DNA of 51,565 bases from Muribaculaceae bacterium (GTDB lineage Bacteria; Bacteroidota; Bacteroidia; Bacteroidales; Muribaculaceae): positions 1-51,565 of the forward strand of contig JAGBIJ010000033.1 in NCBI GenBank assembly GCA_017935045.1. The letters run 5' to 3'. The translations under genes were made by a program, and so were the position numbers. Positions 17,201 to 25,343 of the stretch are shown piece after piece. The notes below the pieces were generated by a model. That model made no database searches, was not told the origin of the DNA, and worked only from the letters and a program-made list of their open reading frames with translations. How positions within the stretch are numbered: position 1 is the first letter of the stretch; the number at the start of each line of letters is the position of its first letter.

Positions 17201-18878
17201 CGTGTCCTAAGTCAGAGAGATCAAGAGTGCTTTTGAGCTGGTAGTCTACGGATGCGTTGGGCTCGATAGTTGCGTCGATGGATTCCTCAAGCGCGGTCAC
17301 GCCATCGAGAGTGATCTTGATTTTTGCCATACCCGGTGTCAGGGTGGTAGCGCCGTAGTTGGCGACGCGTATCTTCACAGGTTCAGCCGCCGTAAAGGTA
17401 TACGCAGCGGGAGCGGGCGAGAGTACGGCGGAGAGAGCCACGTCCTTGTCCACGTTTTTGTACAGACCTACGTCCATAAGGCGCATTACGTCGGCTCCCG
17501 CTTCGCTCAGAGAGTGGAAACCTATATAATAGATGCCATCTTCCTCTACCGTAAAGAGCGCTGACGCGTTCATGGCGTTAGTCTCCTTGATGGCGTCGTC
17601 GCGCCATATTTCCTTGAGATTGCCGGTCATTTCCGGATCGGTGCCTACCACAACGCGCATGATGTTGTTGGAATCCGACCATACGTCCTCGGTCACGGCA
17701 GAGAACTGCAGACGGTAAGACGTGCCGGCGTGCATGCGTATGGGGCGCGACACGAGGTATGCATCGTTAGGGTCATCGTTCATTTCGGGTTCGACATACC
17801 AGCAGGGGGTGCCCCATGTCAGGAAATCCCAGCCGTATTCCATGTTGTTTTCAAATGTAGTCCATCCGTCGCGGCTGGTCACGGTCACTCCGTCCTCCTG
17901 ATATACGAAGGCAGGCACGTACGGCACTTCAGCCACCAGATTCTCGGCGTAGGCTTTCACTTCATTGTTGCTCTGGTCCTGGTCGCCCTCAATGCGCACC
18001 CCGGCGGTAATGACCATTGTTTTTCCTGTGGCGCTGAGATCTATGCCTTTAGCGAATGAGTACTCGATGTCGGCTCCCTTTGCCAGCGGTGTAGGAAAAG
18101 TGTATGTCTCTACAGTCTCCTCGCCACCGTTGACGCTGTAATACAGTTCGGCCGAAGTCAGCTCATGCGTGCCGCCGTTGTGTATGGTGACTGTCAGCGG
18201 CTCGGCATTGCTGAAGATGCCGCTTGTCGGTCTGCGGTCATCGGTAGAATAATTTATAGAGGTCAGCGACGGGTCACATTCGGGCAGCAACGATACGAAG
18301 ACTCCGTCGATATAACCGTTCAGCCCCTGAGGATTGTTGCTCATAGTCGAGGAATCGATATAGAATTGCAGCACGATCTGCTTGCCGTTGAACTCCTTGG
18401 GCAGATCGTATTTATATAGGCTCCACTGTCCGACCGGAGTCCCGGCGTATGAGCTTCCGGAGGCGGAGGCGAACAGATCGGTCCATGTCGCTCCTCCGTC
18501 ATGGCTTGCACGGAATCTGAAATCCACGCCTCCTCGGAAAGCGTATGTTAGTTCGTACCCGTAAAATCCTACCTGAATATCGCGTTTTCCTGTAGCGTCG
18601 ATTGTCGGTGAAGTTAGCGTCAGCTTCGTGTCTTTGGCAGTCACGCTGATTTTGGCCGAATGTTTGTTGTCGGCCACTATGCCGGAGAATCCTGCGACAT
18701 CTTCGGACGAAAGGGTCCATTGGTCGGGGTTGCCGGCGGTAGCGTTGGCCTGTGTCCAAGCGGATGGAAACGTTTCGGAATCGAAGCCTTCGGTAAAGAG
18801 AGGCGTGCCGAAATACTGGGCCCTCGCTCCGGTGCAGGCTGCGGCCAGACATAAAAGGGTTAGAAATCTTTTCAGCAT
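14286..18878 (-). CDS. Giant secreted repeat protein with T9SS C-terminal signal
   Basis: A 1530-residue exported protein. A signal peptide (MLKRFLTLLCLAAACTGARA) is followed by a jelly-roll-like, choice-of-anchor-J-type domain (FTEGFDSETFPSAWTQ). After it come several CARDB/Ig-like beta modules, recognisable by recurring phrases such as VKIRVANYGATTL, VTVAIANNGKGAI, VTVIVNNYGETDL and VIVEVTNFGEADV, each with a G(E)DxDxxND-type turn. The last ~75 residues (LWPNPAHSAVKV ... VSIYDTDGRLR ... LPAGHYL) are a type A sorting domain for type IX secretion, so the protein should end on the cell surface or outside. The beta modules may bind partners or glycans. It is 6 nt downstream of the next cargo gene and shares its transcript. 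Confidence 0.85.
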   Translation of the reverse strand: MLKRFLTLLCLAAACTGARAQYFGTPLFTEGFDSETFPSAWTQANATAGNPDQWTLSSEDVAGFSGIVADNKHSAKISVTAKDTKLTLTSPTIDATGKRDIQVGFYGYELTYAFRGGVDFRFRASHDGGATWTDLFASASGSSYAGTPVGQWSLYKYDLPKEFNGKQIVLQFYIDSSTMSNNPQGLNGYIDGVFVSLLPECDPSLTSINYSTDDRRPTSGIFSNAEPLTVTIHNGGTHELTSAELYYSVNGGEETVETYTFPTPLAKGADIEYSFAKGIDLSATGKTMVITAGVRIEGDQDQSNNEVKAYAENLVAEVPYVPAFVYQEDGVTVTSRDGWTTFENNMEYGWDFLTWGTPCWYVEPEMNDDPNDAYLVSRPIRMHAGTSYRLQFSAVTEDVWSDSNNIMRVVVGTDPEMTGNLKEIWRDDAIKETNAMNASALFTVEEDGIYYIGFHSLSEAGADVMRLMDVGLYKNVDKDVALSAVLSPAPAAYTFTAAEPVKIRVANYGATTLTPGMAKIKITLDGVTALEESIDATIEPNASVDYQLKSTLDLSDLGHVYDAVAEVSIDGDEDMDNDRIAFEIESDVTHIPYIPDFGSQNKKGRDVARWTAEDANQDGYTFMARGDNLLDAYSFSYGGGMYGFTTVTLPNSDDRLLSRHISMEGGKTYKMVYNARIGMDGGSLPLDINLYRMNGNERTLVGKIHSAEITSPAYTEGIFDFNVAESGIYQLEFAVIDNKAIDYRMYLGGFRLTEKTAVDLSVEEIVLPTRYISGIHSFPVGLRLRNNGSEAVTSLTLTAESASIGVKSTQFSNIDIEPDATYLIYFPEDFVFSGEGSETLAISVKTDGDTFADNDTRTETLTYCEPYSLPFSLLPDEAMERMGAFNLNRDSFRFQSDRTIGVGYMYAAPETAEANDYVATPAVSLRKGDAQRLSFAYYVQEGDATDFEVFAYNAATDIRVPVASLHKADAISLSRYIGFFEVPEDGSYNICIRPLGNTESLFVSASVSIEKAQSLPDIVIGGLASHTAPAVLTDNEKVTVDFTSVAEQGVQGVPFELTVGDKTYHSIYTAYTATNDNDKYSISFNGVDLNEPGDYAVVCRAVVPMDINPSDNEAAFTITSLPVVDLAVGQLVSPKSGKLGKQEKVTVAIANNGKGAISGFDVKCVVSGTAKTELTGRVDTSLAAGQSMEYTFDNALDMFEEGVYTFTVTVTAEGDINPDDNTLTASVNSTEKDFDSGVSAIIAPEDDALSDAESVTVIVNNYGETDLFDIPVKVEVLYQGADTPAVLTGAVASVKAGETAEYTLPGTIDMKKCGNYTITARTEVAGDSDMSNDAATRTVRCLTQDVGVTAIISPVTGVDLGVCDVIVEVTNFGEADVKDIPMSYQIGSMPQMAVMSGVLKSGEKAEFKFPVPYEFTSFRKATVRASTMLENDINPSNDELTAEVENKNSGLDSVTVKAGLWPNPAHSAVKVTADSAITSVSIYDTDGRLRAAFAGNGSASLDIDLGLPAGHYLTVIATASGTTVERLIIL

Positions 18879-18884
18879 AAGCGG

Positions 18885-20480
18885 TTAATGGTTTATTATG
18901 ATTTTAGCGGATTTAGAACCGCATTTTACAATGTATACGCCGGCTGCCAGATAGCCTGTATGGCCCTCGGCATAGCCTTCTGCATTTAAGACAGCGCCGC
19001 ATGAGGCTATTCTGCGTCCGGACATGTCATATACGGTTATACGACTTTCCTGTTCTGCTGAAGCGCGGTATTTTATGACACCGTCAATGTATACAGGATG
19101 GAAATGACTGGCTTCATCAACGGAAATCCTATCCACTGATGCAACTTTGGGTAATATATTCTGAGCATATATACGTCCTCCGTTACGGTTTGAACCATTG
19201 TCAGACCACGCCAGTACCATTTGTCCCGTTCCGTCGCTGGCCAGACGTCCGAATCCCTTGTCGCCGTCCATAGCGCTTACCTTTCCTGCCATATCTACGG
19301 GATATCCTTCTGTGTCAAGGTGTATATAGTCTATGGTAGCCATGCGCAGGCCCAATATATTGCGGTAGACGGCAACAGCTTCTCCGTTTATGCAGCTGAC
19401 CCCGTAAATGGCTATTCTGTAAGACGGGGATTCCAGCAGCTCTCTGCTGGCCCATACGCAGTCGCCGTCGGTGTCGTATTTGCTCATAAATATGTTGTCC
19501 TGATTGTCTTTGCCAGTGGTGTAGGCTGCTACAATGTTGTTGTCATTGTCAGTACATATCTGCGGCACATTGGAAAAGGCGATTGACTCTGCCCACAGGA
19601 GCTTGCCGTCGCGGTCTACATTCTGCAGACGGCCGTCTACTTGAGTGGAGTACAACGAGTGACGCCAGCTGACGACGATGCCTCCTTTACCGTCTGAACA
19701 TGCCAAAGGTTCTGTGGAAACCACAGCCGAGCCTTCGTCTACAATGGTCGGGCCGTTCCAGGCTTCTTCGCCGTTGGCCGTATAGCGCATTACTGCCAGA
19801 TTACCGCGGTCGGCTTGAAACCAGGTGACAAGGAAACTGTCCTGATTAGAGGGCGCCATGGCAAACAGTCCGTTGGCGCCTGTAATCTCTATATGACCTC
19901 CCCATGCCTTGCTTCCATCGGGTGTCAGCTTGGTTACCTTTATGGAATTGCGGCTATTGGTAAGCGCCTGATAACCGATAATGATATTGCCGGCATCGCT
20001 GATAATCAGCTTAGGATTCAGACAGCTCTCCACATTGTTGGAGGCAAGAGCCACGCCGTCATTCCAAAGCATTTCGCCGCTGGGACTGACTTTGTATGCG
20101 TAGGCCTGCCATACGTCGTTCCGTCGGTCAGAATAGACTATGATGGCATTGCCATCCTTGTCGGACACTATGTCAAATCCGCTTGTCCATGTAGGGGTAG
20201 GATACCGGGATATGTATATGCCTCCGTCTCCGAACTTCATGTCGCCGTCTTTGTCTATCAGTTGCAGTTTCAGACATGCAGTTTCGTCTTCCCACGAAAT
20301 CCAGCCTACGTAAGTGGAACCGTCCGGACACGCGCACGTAAGGGGATAATCCTGATTGATGTCATCCGCGCCGCTGACGAGCAGATTCTCCATCGGATTC
20401 TGACTCCATTGCGATGCGCCGGCAGGCAAGCATAGCGTAAGGCTGAGCAGGGCAACGGTCAAATTAAGAAATTTCTTCAT
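18885..20480 (-). CDS. Secreted beta-propeller-like protein with T9SS-type C terminus
   Basis: A 531-residue exported protein with a signal peptide (MKKFLNLTVALLSLTLCLPAGA). The body repeats a pattern of about 45-60 residues in which a D-x-D-G turn precedes a tryptophan strand (KDGDMKFGDGGIYI, PSGEMLWNDGVAL, PDGSKAWGGHIEI, ANGEEAWNGPTIV, RDGKLLWAESIAF, TDGDCVWASREL), which suggests a beta-propeller. The end (ITVYDMSGRRI ... LAAGVYIVKC ... KIIINH) is a T9SS type A sorting signal. No catalytic motif is evident; it may bind a polymer. It is the first gene of the two-gene cargo unit, with promoter at 20586-20617, and the 1530-residue gene starts 6 nt after its stop. Confidence 0.8.
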   Translation of the reverse strand: MKKFLNLTVALLSLTLCLPAGASQWSQNPMENLLVSGADDINQDYPLTCACPDGSTYVGWISWEDETACLKLQLIDKDGDMKFGDGGIYISRYPTPTWTSGFDIVSDKDGNAIIVYSDRRNDVWQAYAYKVSPSGEMLWNDGVALASNNVESCLNPKLIISDAGNIIIGYQALTNSRNSIKVTKLTPDGSKAWGGHIEITGANGLFAMAPSNQDSFLVTWFQADRGNLAVMRYTANGEEAWNGPTIVDEGSAVVSTEPLACSDGKGGIVVSWRHSLYSTQVDGRLQNVDRDGKLLWAESIAFSNVPQICTDNDNNIVAAYTTGKDNQDNIFMSKYDTDGDCVWASRELLESPSYRIAIYGVSCINGEAVAVYRNILGLRMATIDYIHLDTEGYPVDMAGKVSAMDGDKGFGRLASDGTGQMVLAWSDNGSNRNGGRIYAQNILPKVASVDRISVDEASHFHPVYIDGVIKYRASAEQESRITVYDMSGRRIASCGAVLNAEGYAEGHTGYLAAGVYIVKCGSKSAKIIINH

Positions 20481-20585
20481 AGATAGGAAAATTAGGATAA
20501 ATGATTATGTGATATAAGTCAATTTGCAGAGTCTGGAAATTAAAATCTCCGTCAAATAGAACACAGATGAACTGGTTCTCACATG

Positions 20586-20617
20586 CAAATATAAAGAAAA
20601 AAATGAAGCGATGCAAA
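20586..20617 (-). promoter_or_regulatory. Promoter of the T9SS cargo operon
   Basis: Minus strand TTTG (20617-20614), 20-bp spacer, TATATTTG (20593-20586); leader about 100 nt. Confidence 0.7.
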
Positions 20618-20681
20618 TATTTGTGAAAAATTGTATGAAAATATTTTTCTTTGAGAGACGGCAGGCAGCCGGGTAGATAAA

Positions 20682-20712
20682 CAAAAACGGACTCCTGTGC
20701 GGGAGTCCGTTT
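20682..20712 (-). terminator. Terminator of the alpha-amylase gene
   Basis: Perfect stem AAACGGACTCC / GGAGTCCGTTT with a 6-nt loop; on the minus strand it continues into TTTTTGTTTAT. It ends 25 nt after the amylase stop. Confidence 0.85.
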
Positions 20713-20736
20713 CTATTAATTCTGATATGATGTCAA

Positions 20737-23367
20737 TCAGGGAATACGTATTTTTTCTACTTTACGGCCGGTTACCTTAATGTATATGCCGCTTGTAGGT
20801 TCGGCTACAGGTATGCCCTGCAGGTTGTAGTAGACGGCGTTGCCCTCCTCGCTGCCGATTACAGCATCTATAGAAGTGGAGTCGCTTACGGTAATAGTCA
20901 TTGTGGAGAAATCGGCTACAACGTTGTATTTGCCTGCAGGAATAGTCCAGCTGAGACAGCCTGATGCGTCTACATTGTTGGCATACAGACGCATGGGCGA
21001 GGGAGTGCCGTTGGTCAGAGCGGCGCCTTCCGTGGCTGCGCCGTAGCGGTTGGCGTTCATGTTCAGATCATCCCAGGTGGCGCCTACGTAGTCGGTAAGG
21101 TTAAGATAGCAGAGCGTCTCGCCTGCGGCGGCCTGGAATTCCACTTCACTGGCTGTAAATTTGTTGCCGGATTTGGTCATGGCCACTCCGGTGCCGGGGG
21201 TAGTAGACCAGCCTGCGCTTCCGGCCATATTGCCGAGAATCCAAAGCTGCGACGGCATGTCGGGATTAGGATTCGGGTCGGGATTAGGATCCGGATTGGG
21301 ATTGGTCACGTAAGTGCCGTCGGGTCTGTAAGTCGCGCCGTTGACAAACTTCAGATCGCCTCCGCCTGCTTTCGTGCCGCCGTTGTCGCTGAATATAATC
21401 ATGGTCGGCACTTTGCCTTCGGGTGCGCTCCAGTAGAGCTTGCCGTTCTTCTCGGTCATGCTGTCGCCGGGCCAGGTGCCGTTGACGCAGCAGTTTTCGC
21501 TGTCATTCCACGCCCATACCTTTACGTTCCAGTTCTGTGTATTCTCAAAATATACGTAGTAACCGGCATCGGGATCCGGGTCAGGATCGGGATCCGGATT
21601 CGGATCGGGGTTGACGCCGGCGTTGGTCACGGTAATCGTCATGGCCGACAGGTCAGCTGTGATGTCGTAGGCGCCGGGATTCAGAGTCCAGCTGAGGCAA
21701 CCCGAAGCATCTACATTGTTGGCATATTTCACTACAGGGGCGGCGGTGCCGAGAGTGATGGAGGCTCCTTCTGTGGCTGCGCCGTAGCGGTTGGCGTTCA
21801 TGTTCAGGTCATCCCATGTGGCGCCTACGTAGTCAGTCAGATTGAAGTAGCATTTTGTCTCGCCGGCGGCAGCCACGAATTTTACATTCTTGGCAGTGTA
21901 CTTAGATCCGGACTGAGTCATGGCCACTCCGGCGCCGGGTGTGGCGGACCATCCTGCCGCTCCCTCCAGATTGCCGAGTATCCAGAGCTTTGCAGTGGGA
22001 TCGGGATCGGGATCGGGGTCGGGATCGGGGTCCGGGTTAGGATCCGGGTTGGGATCGGGAGTGATGCCGTCTTTATATATGACTGCGATACCAGACTGGC
22101 CTACATTGCCGGAGATGGTGGAGGCTGTCACTGTAAATGTGCCGCCAGACACCTTGTCGGTGTAAGTGCCGGCGGGACAATAGCCGCCGCCATTGGTCAC
22201 GGATATGTTGCCGCTGCCTTTCATCACGATGACGGCTCCGCCGTTCTCGCGGGTAATGGAGCAGGCGTTGCCGTTGGACTCAAACCAATCTGCCTTACCC
22301 GTCATTATATTGCGGAATTTGTTGACTTCCGCTATGGATTTGCTTTTGAAAGCTGTAGAACCTTTGCCTACCTTTATATTGTTGAAGCCTTTGGTGTTGG
22401 GGCGGGCCAGATAGAGCGCTGTCGCGCCGTTGCGGCAGGCGTAAGCCGCGTAAGCGCGGTCTATCACGCTCTGGTCGCGGTCTTTGGACCACTCGTCGTT
22501 GGAGTACGTATCGTGGCTTTCAGCCCAATAGACCATCTTCGTATCAGGACAACCCTGATTTACGACCCAGTCGCCTCCGTATCCGCCGGGGATACCGCCG
22601 TTGTCGCGGGCGGCATAGTTGCAATATTTATTGTCAGTCACAGACATATATTTGGTGTACTCCTTGATGATACCGGCATTGGGACCGGGAGCGTCAAGTA
22701 TCTCGCCGTAGTGGTACATGCCGGATACGGATGTAACGGCAGTCCAGAAGCCGCAGCCTTCAGAGGGAAGCCCTATATGTTTGGCGGCATCCCAGCGGAT
22801 ACCCTTCACACCAAGGCTCTTGAGTTTCTCTACGTATGCCTTGCCGCGTGCTATGACTTCCGAGTCTTCGGAATTGACGTCACCGTAATCGCCGAGCTGG
22901 CCGTGGGTAATGGAATAACGGTCGCCATAGTTGATGCCGCCGTTCCAGCGTACGCGGCCGTTGGAGTCCCACCATGTGTCATGGTAGCCGGCAGTCTTGT
23001 CCACATGGTTGGCCACAACGTCAACGATAATCTTTATGCCGTAAGTCTCGGCTTTGGCACACAAATCCTTGAGGTCTTGTTCCGAGCAATAGGAAGATGA
23101 CTTGAACGCCAGATCGTAAGGGCGGTATAAATCGTGCCAGGGTGAGCCTATGCCTACGTCTCCTCTCTGACAGGGGGAGATCTGTACTGAACCGAAGCCC
23201 GCCGCTGCTATATCGGGCAGTTCTTCCATCACTTGCTTGGCTGTCCAGTTGAAGCAATGCAGGATGTTTCCCTGCTGTATGCCGCTGGGCAGACCGTAAT
23301 CGGCAGCCTGCAGCCCCGGCGTAGTAAGCGCCATGGCAAGCAATACCGTACTAAGAGTTTTTTTCAT
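20737..23367 (-). CDS. Secreted modular alpha-amylase (GH13)
   Basis: An 876-residue exported starch-degrading enzyme starting at the ATG at 23367 (MKKTLSTVLLAMALTT, signal peptide to ~21); in-frame codons upstream are not needed. The GH13 barrel has VDVVANHV, nucleophile D193 (GIRWDAAKH), acid/base E222 (YHYGEIL) and D286 (AESHDTYS), so it should be active. A small beta domain follows at ~375-440. Next are two nearly identical ~120-residue modules (LWILGN ... LTDYVGATWDDLNMNANRY) around a CBM26-like starch-binding module (YVYFENTQNWNVKVWAW), joined by PDPNPDP linkers. The modules resemble SusE/SusF-type starch-binding units. The end (VYYNLQGIPV ... GIYIKV) is a short T9SS-like signal. There are no other sus genes beside it. 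Confidence 0.92.
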   Translation of the reverse strand: MKKTLSTVLLAMALTTPGLQAADYGLPSGIQQGNILHCFNWTAKQVMEELPDIAAAGFGSVQISPCQRGDVGIGSPWHDLYRPYDLAFKSSSYCSEQDLKDLCAKAETYGIKIIVDVVANHVDKTAGYHDTWWDSNGRVRWNGGINYGDRYSITHGQLGDYGDVNSEDSEVIARGKAYVEKLKSLGVKGIRWDAAKHIGLPSEGCGFWTAVTSVSGMYHYGEILDAPGPNAGIIKEYTKYMSVTDNKYCNYAARDNGGIPGGYGGDWVVNQGCPDTKMVYWAESHDTYSNDEWSKDRDQSVIDRAYAAYACRNGATALYLARPNTKGFNNIKVGKGSTAFKSKSIAEVNKFRNIMTGKADWFESNGNACSITRENGGAVIVMKGSGNISVTNGGGYCPAGTYTDKVSGGTFTVTASTISGNVGQSGIAVIYKDGITPDPNPDPNPDPDPDPDPDPDPTAKLWILGNLEGAAGWSATPGAGVAMTQSGSKYTAKNVKFVAAAGETKCYFNLTDYVGATWDDLNMNANRYGAATEGASITLGTAAPVVKYANNVDASGCLSWTLNPGAYDITADLSAMTITVTNAGVNPDPNPDPDPDPDPDAGYYVYFENTQNWNVKVWAWNDSENCCVNGTWPGDSMTEKNGKLYWSAPEGKVPTMIIFSDNGGTKAGGGDLKFVNGATYRPDGTYVTNPNPDPNPDPNPNPDMPSQLWILGNMAGSAGWSTTPGTGVAMTKSGNKFTASEVEFQAAAGETLCYLNLTDYVGATWDDLNMNANRYGAATEGAALTNGTPSPMRLYANNVDASGCLSWTIPAGKYNVVADFSTMTITVSDSTSIDAVIGSEEGNAVYYNLQGIPVAEPTSGIYIKVTGRKVEKIRIP
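20885..21985 (-). repeat. Duplicated starch-binding modules and PD-linker DNA in the amylase gene
   Basis: The module encoded around 21985-21625 is repeated around 21255-20885; their middle parts are identical in protein for more than 20 residues. GGATCG/GGGTCG hexamer-like repeats coding for Pro-Asp/Pro-Asn linkers separate them (also near 22000-22060). Confidence 0.8.
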
Positions 23368-23561
23368 GTTGATGATAAGTTGCCGGCATATCAGCCGTTC
23401 CACAATGCGAGAATGGCTACATGCCCTGATTATAAGAATTTTTATTAAGCTGTAAGAACTCTATTAATAACTGCTTGTAGTGGGAGTGCCGCCGCGTATC
23501 TTCCAAGGCTAACACGTAAGCTGAAGCGGCATTGACAGCAAGGCCACCCTTTTTCCGCACG

Positions 23562-23592
23562 CAAATTTATAAATTTTTTGTTAAAGATACAA
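23562..23592 (-). promoter_or_regulatory. Promoter of the alpha-amylase gene
   Basis: Minus strand TTG (23592-23590), 20-bp spacer, TAAATTTG (23569-23562). It predicts a leader of about 190 nt before the ATG at 23367. Confidence 0.6.
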
Positions 23593-23647
23593 TACTTTAC
23601 ATCGTTTTTTACGTTTTAATCACAAACGCTTTAAAGTATTCTGAATT

Positions 23648-24607
23648 ATGATTCCTACAATATACTTTGCCGGAGGTTGCTTCTGGGGCACACAGCATTT
23701 TTTCAGTCAGGTCTATGGTGTGGTGTCGGCCACCGCCGGATATATCAACAGTACTGTGCCGGCTCCTTCCTATCGGCAGGTCTGTACGGGAGCCACGCAT
23801 GCCGCTGAAGGAGTAAGAGTATGTTATGACCCCTTCAAGGTTGATTTAAAATTCCTGATTCGCATGTATTTGCTTACTGTAGACCCGACGCTTGTCGACC
23901 GGCAGGGCAACGACATAGGCACGCAATACCGTACCGGTATCTATTATACGGACGAGTATCAGCACGCTGTAGCCAATCAGGCGTTGGCTGATCTGCAGTC
24001 TGCGCTCGGCGACCATAAGATAGTGGAGATAGAGTGCTTGCCGTTGAGCAACTTCTATGAGGCCGAACAATATCATCAGGACTATCTGGTCAAGAATCCC
24101 GGCGGATATTGCCATCTGCTGCCCGGCGTATTCAAGTCTGCCCGTGAGATGCGTCCCGCCGAGCGCTTCGCAGTCTGTGGCGACAGCGAACTGCGCCGCA
24201 GACTCACTCCCGAGCAGTATGCCGTGACCCGCCACAGCCTTACCGAACCTCCGTTCGACAACCGCTATGACCGCGAGTTTCATCCAGGCATATATGTAGA
24301 CATTACGACCGGCGAGCCTCTGTTTCTCTCCTCCGACAAATTTGAGAGCGGCTGCGGCTGGCCCGCTTTCTCCCGCCCTATTGCGGATGCCCTGCTTACC
24401 GAGCATCTTGACCTCAGCCGGGGCAGGCGACGCACCGAGGTGCGCTCGGCGCTCGGCGATGCCCATCTGGGCCACGTCTTTACCGATGGCCCGCAGGAAC
24501 TCGGCGGTCTGAGATACTGCATCAACAGCGCGGCGCTCAGGTTTGTGCCGGAAGAGGAGATGATAGCGGCCGGATACGGCGATTTTCTCCCTTTGCTGGA
24601 CAAGTAA
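23648..24607 (+). CDS. msrAB: Bifunctional methionine sulfoxide reductase MsrA-MsrB
   Basis: A 319-residue fusion that repairs both epimers of oxidised methionine. The MsrA half (about 1-165) has the catalytic GCFWG near the N terminus, then [15 protein letters not shown] and [10 protein letters not shown]. The MsrB half (about 185-310) has [21 protein letters not shown] and the catalytic Cys in [12 protein letters not shown]. The two CxxC pairs that bind zinc in many MsrB proteins are not seen, so this is the zinc-free type. No signal peptide, so cytoplasmic. It is transcribed away from the amylase gene and the response regulator follows 70 nt later. Confidence 0.95.
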   Translation: MIPTIYFAGGCFWGTQHFFSQVYGVVSATAGYINSTVPAPSYRQVCTGATHAAEGVRVCYDPFKVDLKFLIRMYLLTVDPTLVDRQGNDIGTQYRTGIYYTDEYQHAVANQALADLQSALGDHKIVEIECLPLSNFYEAEQYHQDYLVKNPGGYCHLLPGVFKSAREMRPAERFAVCGDSELRRRLTPEQYAVTRHSLTEPPFDNRYDREFHPGIYVDITTGEPLFLSSDKFESGCGWPAFSRPIADALLTEHLDLSRGRRRTEVRSALGDAHLGHVFTDGPQELGGLRYCINSAALRFVPEEEMIAAGYGDFLPLLDK

Positions 24608-24629
24608 TAAAATCGCAATCTTTTTTTTC

Positions 24630-24637
24630 TACATTTG
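24630..24637 (+). promoter_or_regulatory. -7 box before the response regulator
   Basis: TACATTTG 40 nt before the ATG at 24678; the -33 element is unclear. Confidence 0.45.
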
Positions 24638-24677
24638 CAGCGCCGGAGCAGACTGCGGCTCATATCGCAATAAGAAT

Positions 24678-25343
24678 ATGGAAAAAGACAGGAAAATACT
24701 GATAGTGGACGACGAGCCATCGTTGCGCGACGGCTTACAGACTTACCTTGAGCTGGAGGGTTACAGCGTCGATACGGCCGAAAGCGCCGAGCAGGCTCTT
24801 GACATGAAACCGGAGGCATACGACCTGATTTTGCTGGATATAATGCTTGGAGGCATCAGTGGCATAGAGATGGCCCGGCGGCTGAAAGCACGCCCTGACA
24901 CTGCCGCGGTGCCGGTAATATTCCTTACTGCCAGAGACTCTGACGACGATATGGTCGCGGGACTCGAGTTAGGCGCTGACGACTATATAGCCAAACCCTA
25001 TTCGGCGCGAAACGTAGTAGCGCGCATAGCTGCCGTGCTGCGTCGGTCGGGAGCCGGGAAGGCTCGCCCCGGCGTGAGCTGCGACCGCGCTTCGCTTACA
25101 TGCCGGGTAGACGGACGCGAGCTGCGTCTGCCGCGCCGCGAATTTGAATTGCTGGCCCTGTTGCTTGAGAATCCGGGCCGCATATTTACCCGCGACGAAC
25201 TGCTGGACCGCGTCTGGCCTGAGAACGTGATAATAGCAGACCGCTCCGTAGATGTCCACATCACGCGCCTCAGAGGAAAGATAGCGCCGTACAGCAAGCA
25301 TATAGTCACGCGTTCAGGCTACGGTTATGGCTGGCAGGATTAG
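24678..25343 (+). CDS. Response regulator, OmpR/PhoB family
   Basis: A 221-residue cytoplasmic transcription regulator. The receiver domain has the acidic pair DDE near residue 11, the phospho-acceptor Asp in LILLDIML (about 54), Thr in FLTAR and Lys in IAKPYS. A winged-helix DNA-binding domain follows (RREFELLALLLENPGRIFTRDELLDRVW, RSVDVHITRLRGKI, TRSGYGYGW). Its end overlaps the start of the sensor kinase by 17 nt, so the two are translated together. A phosphate transporter lies just downstream of the kinase, which suggests a PhoB-like or related role; the sequence alone does not fix the regulon. Confidence 0.93.
   Translation: MEKDRKILIVDDEPSLRDGLQTYLELEGYSVDTAESAEQALDMKPEAYDLILLDIMLGGISGIEMARRLKARPDTAAVPVIFLTARDSDDDMVAGLELGADDYIAKPYSARNVVARIAAVLRRSGAGKARPGVSCDRASLTCRVDGRELRLPRREFELLALLLENPGRIFTRDELLDRVWPENVIIADRSVDVHITRLRGKIAPYSKHIVTRSGYGYGWQD

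Noticed and set aside
21570-22060. Regular GGATCG-type repeats as a CRISPR or origin iterons
   Set aside because: They are codon repeats for Pro-Asp/Pro-Asn linkers in frame in the amylase gene, without unique spacers.
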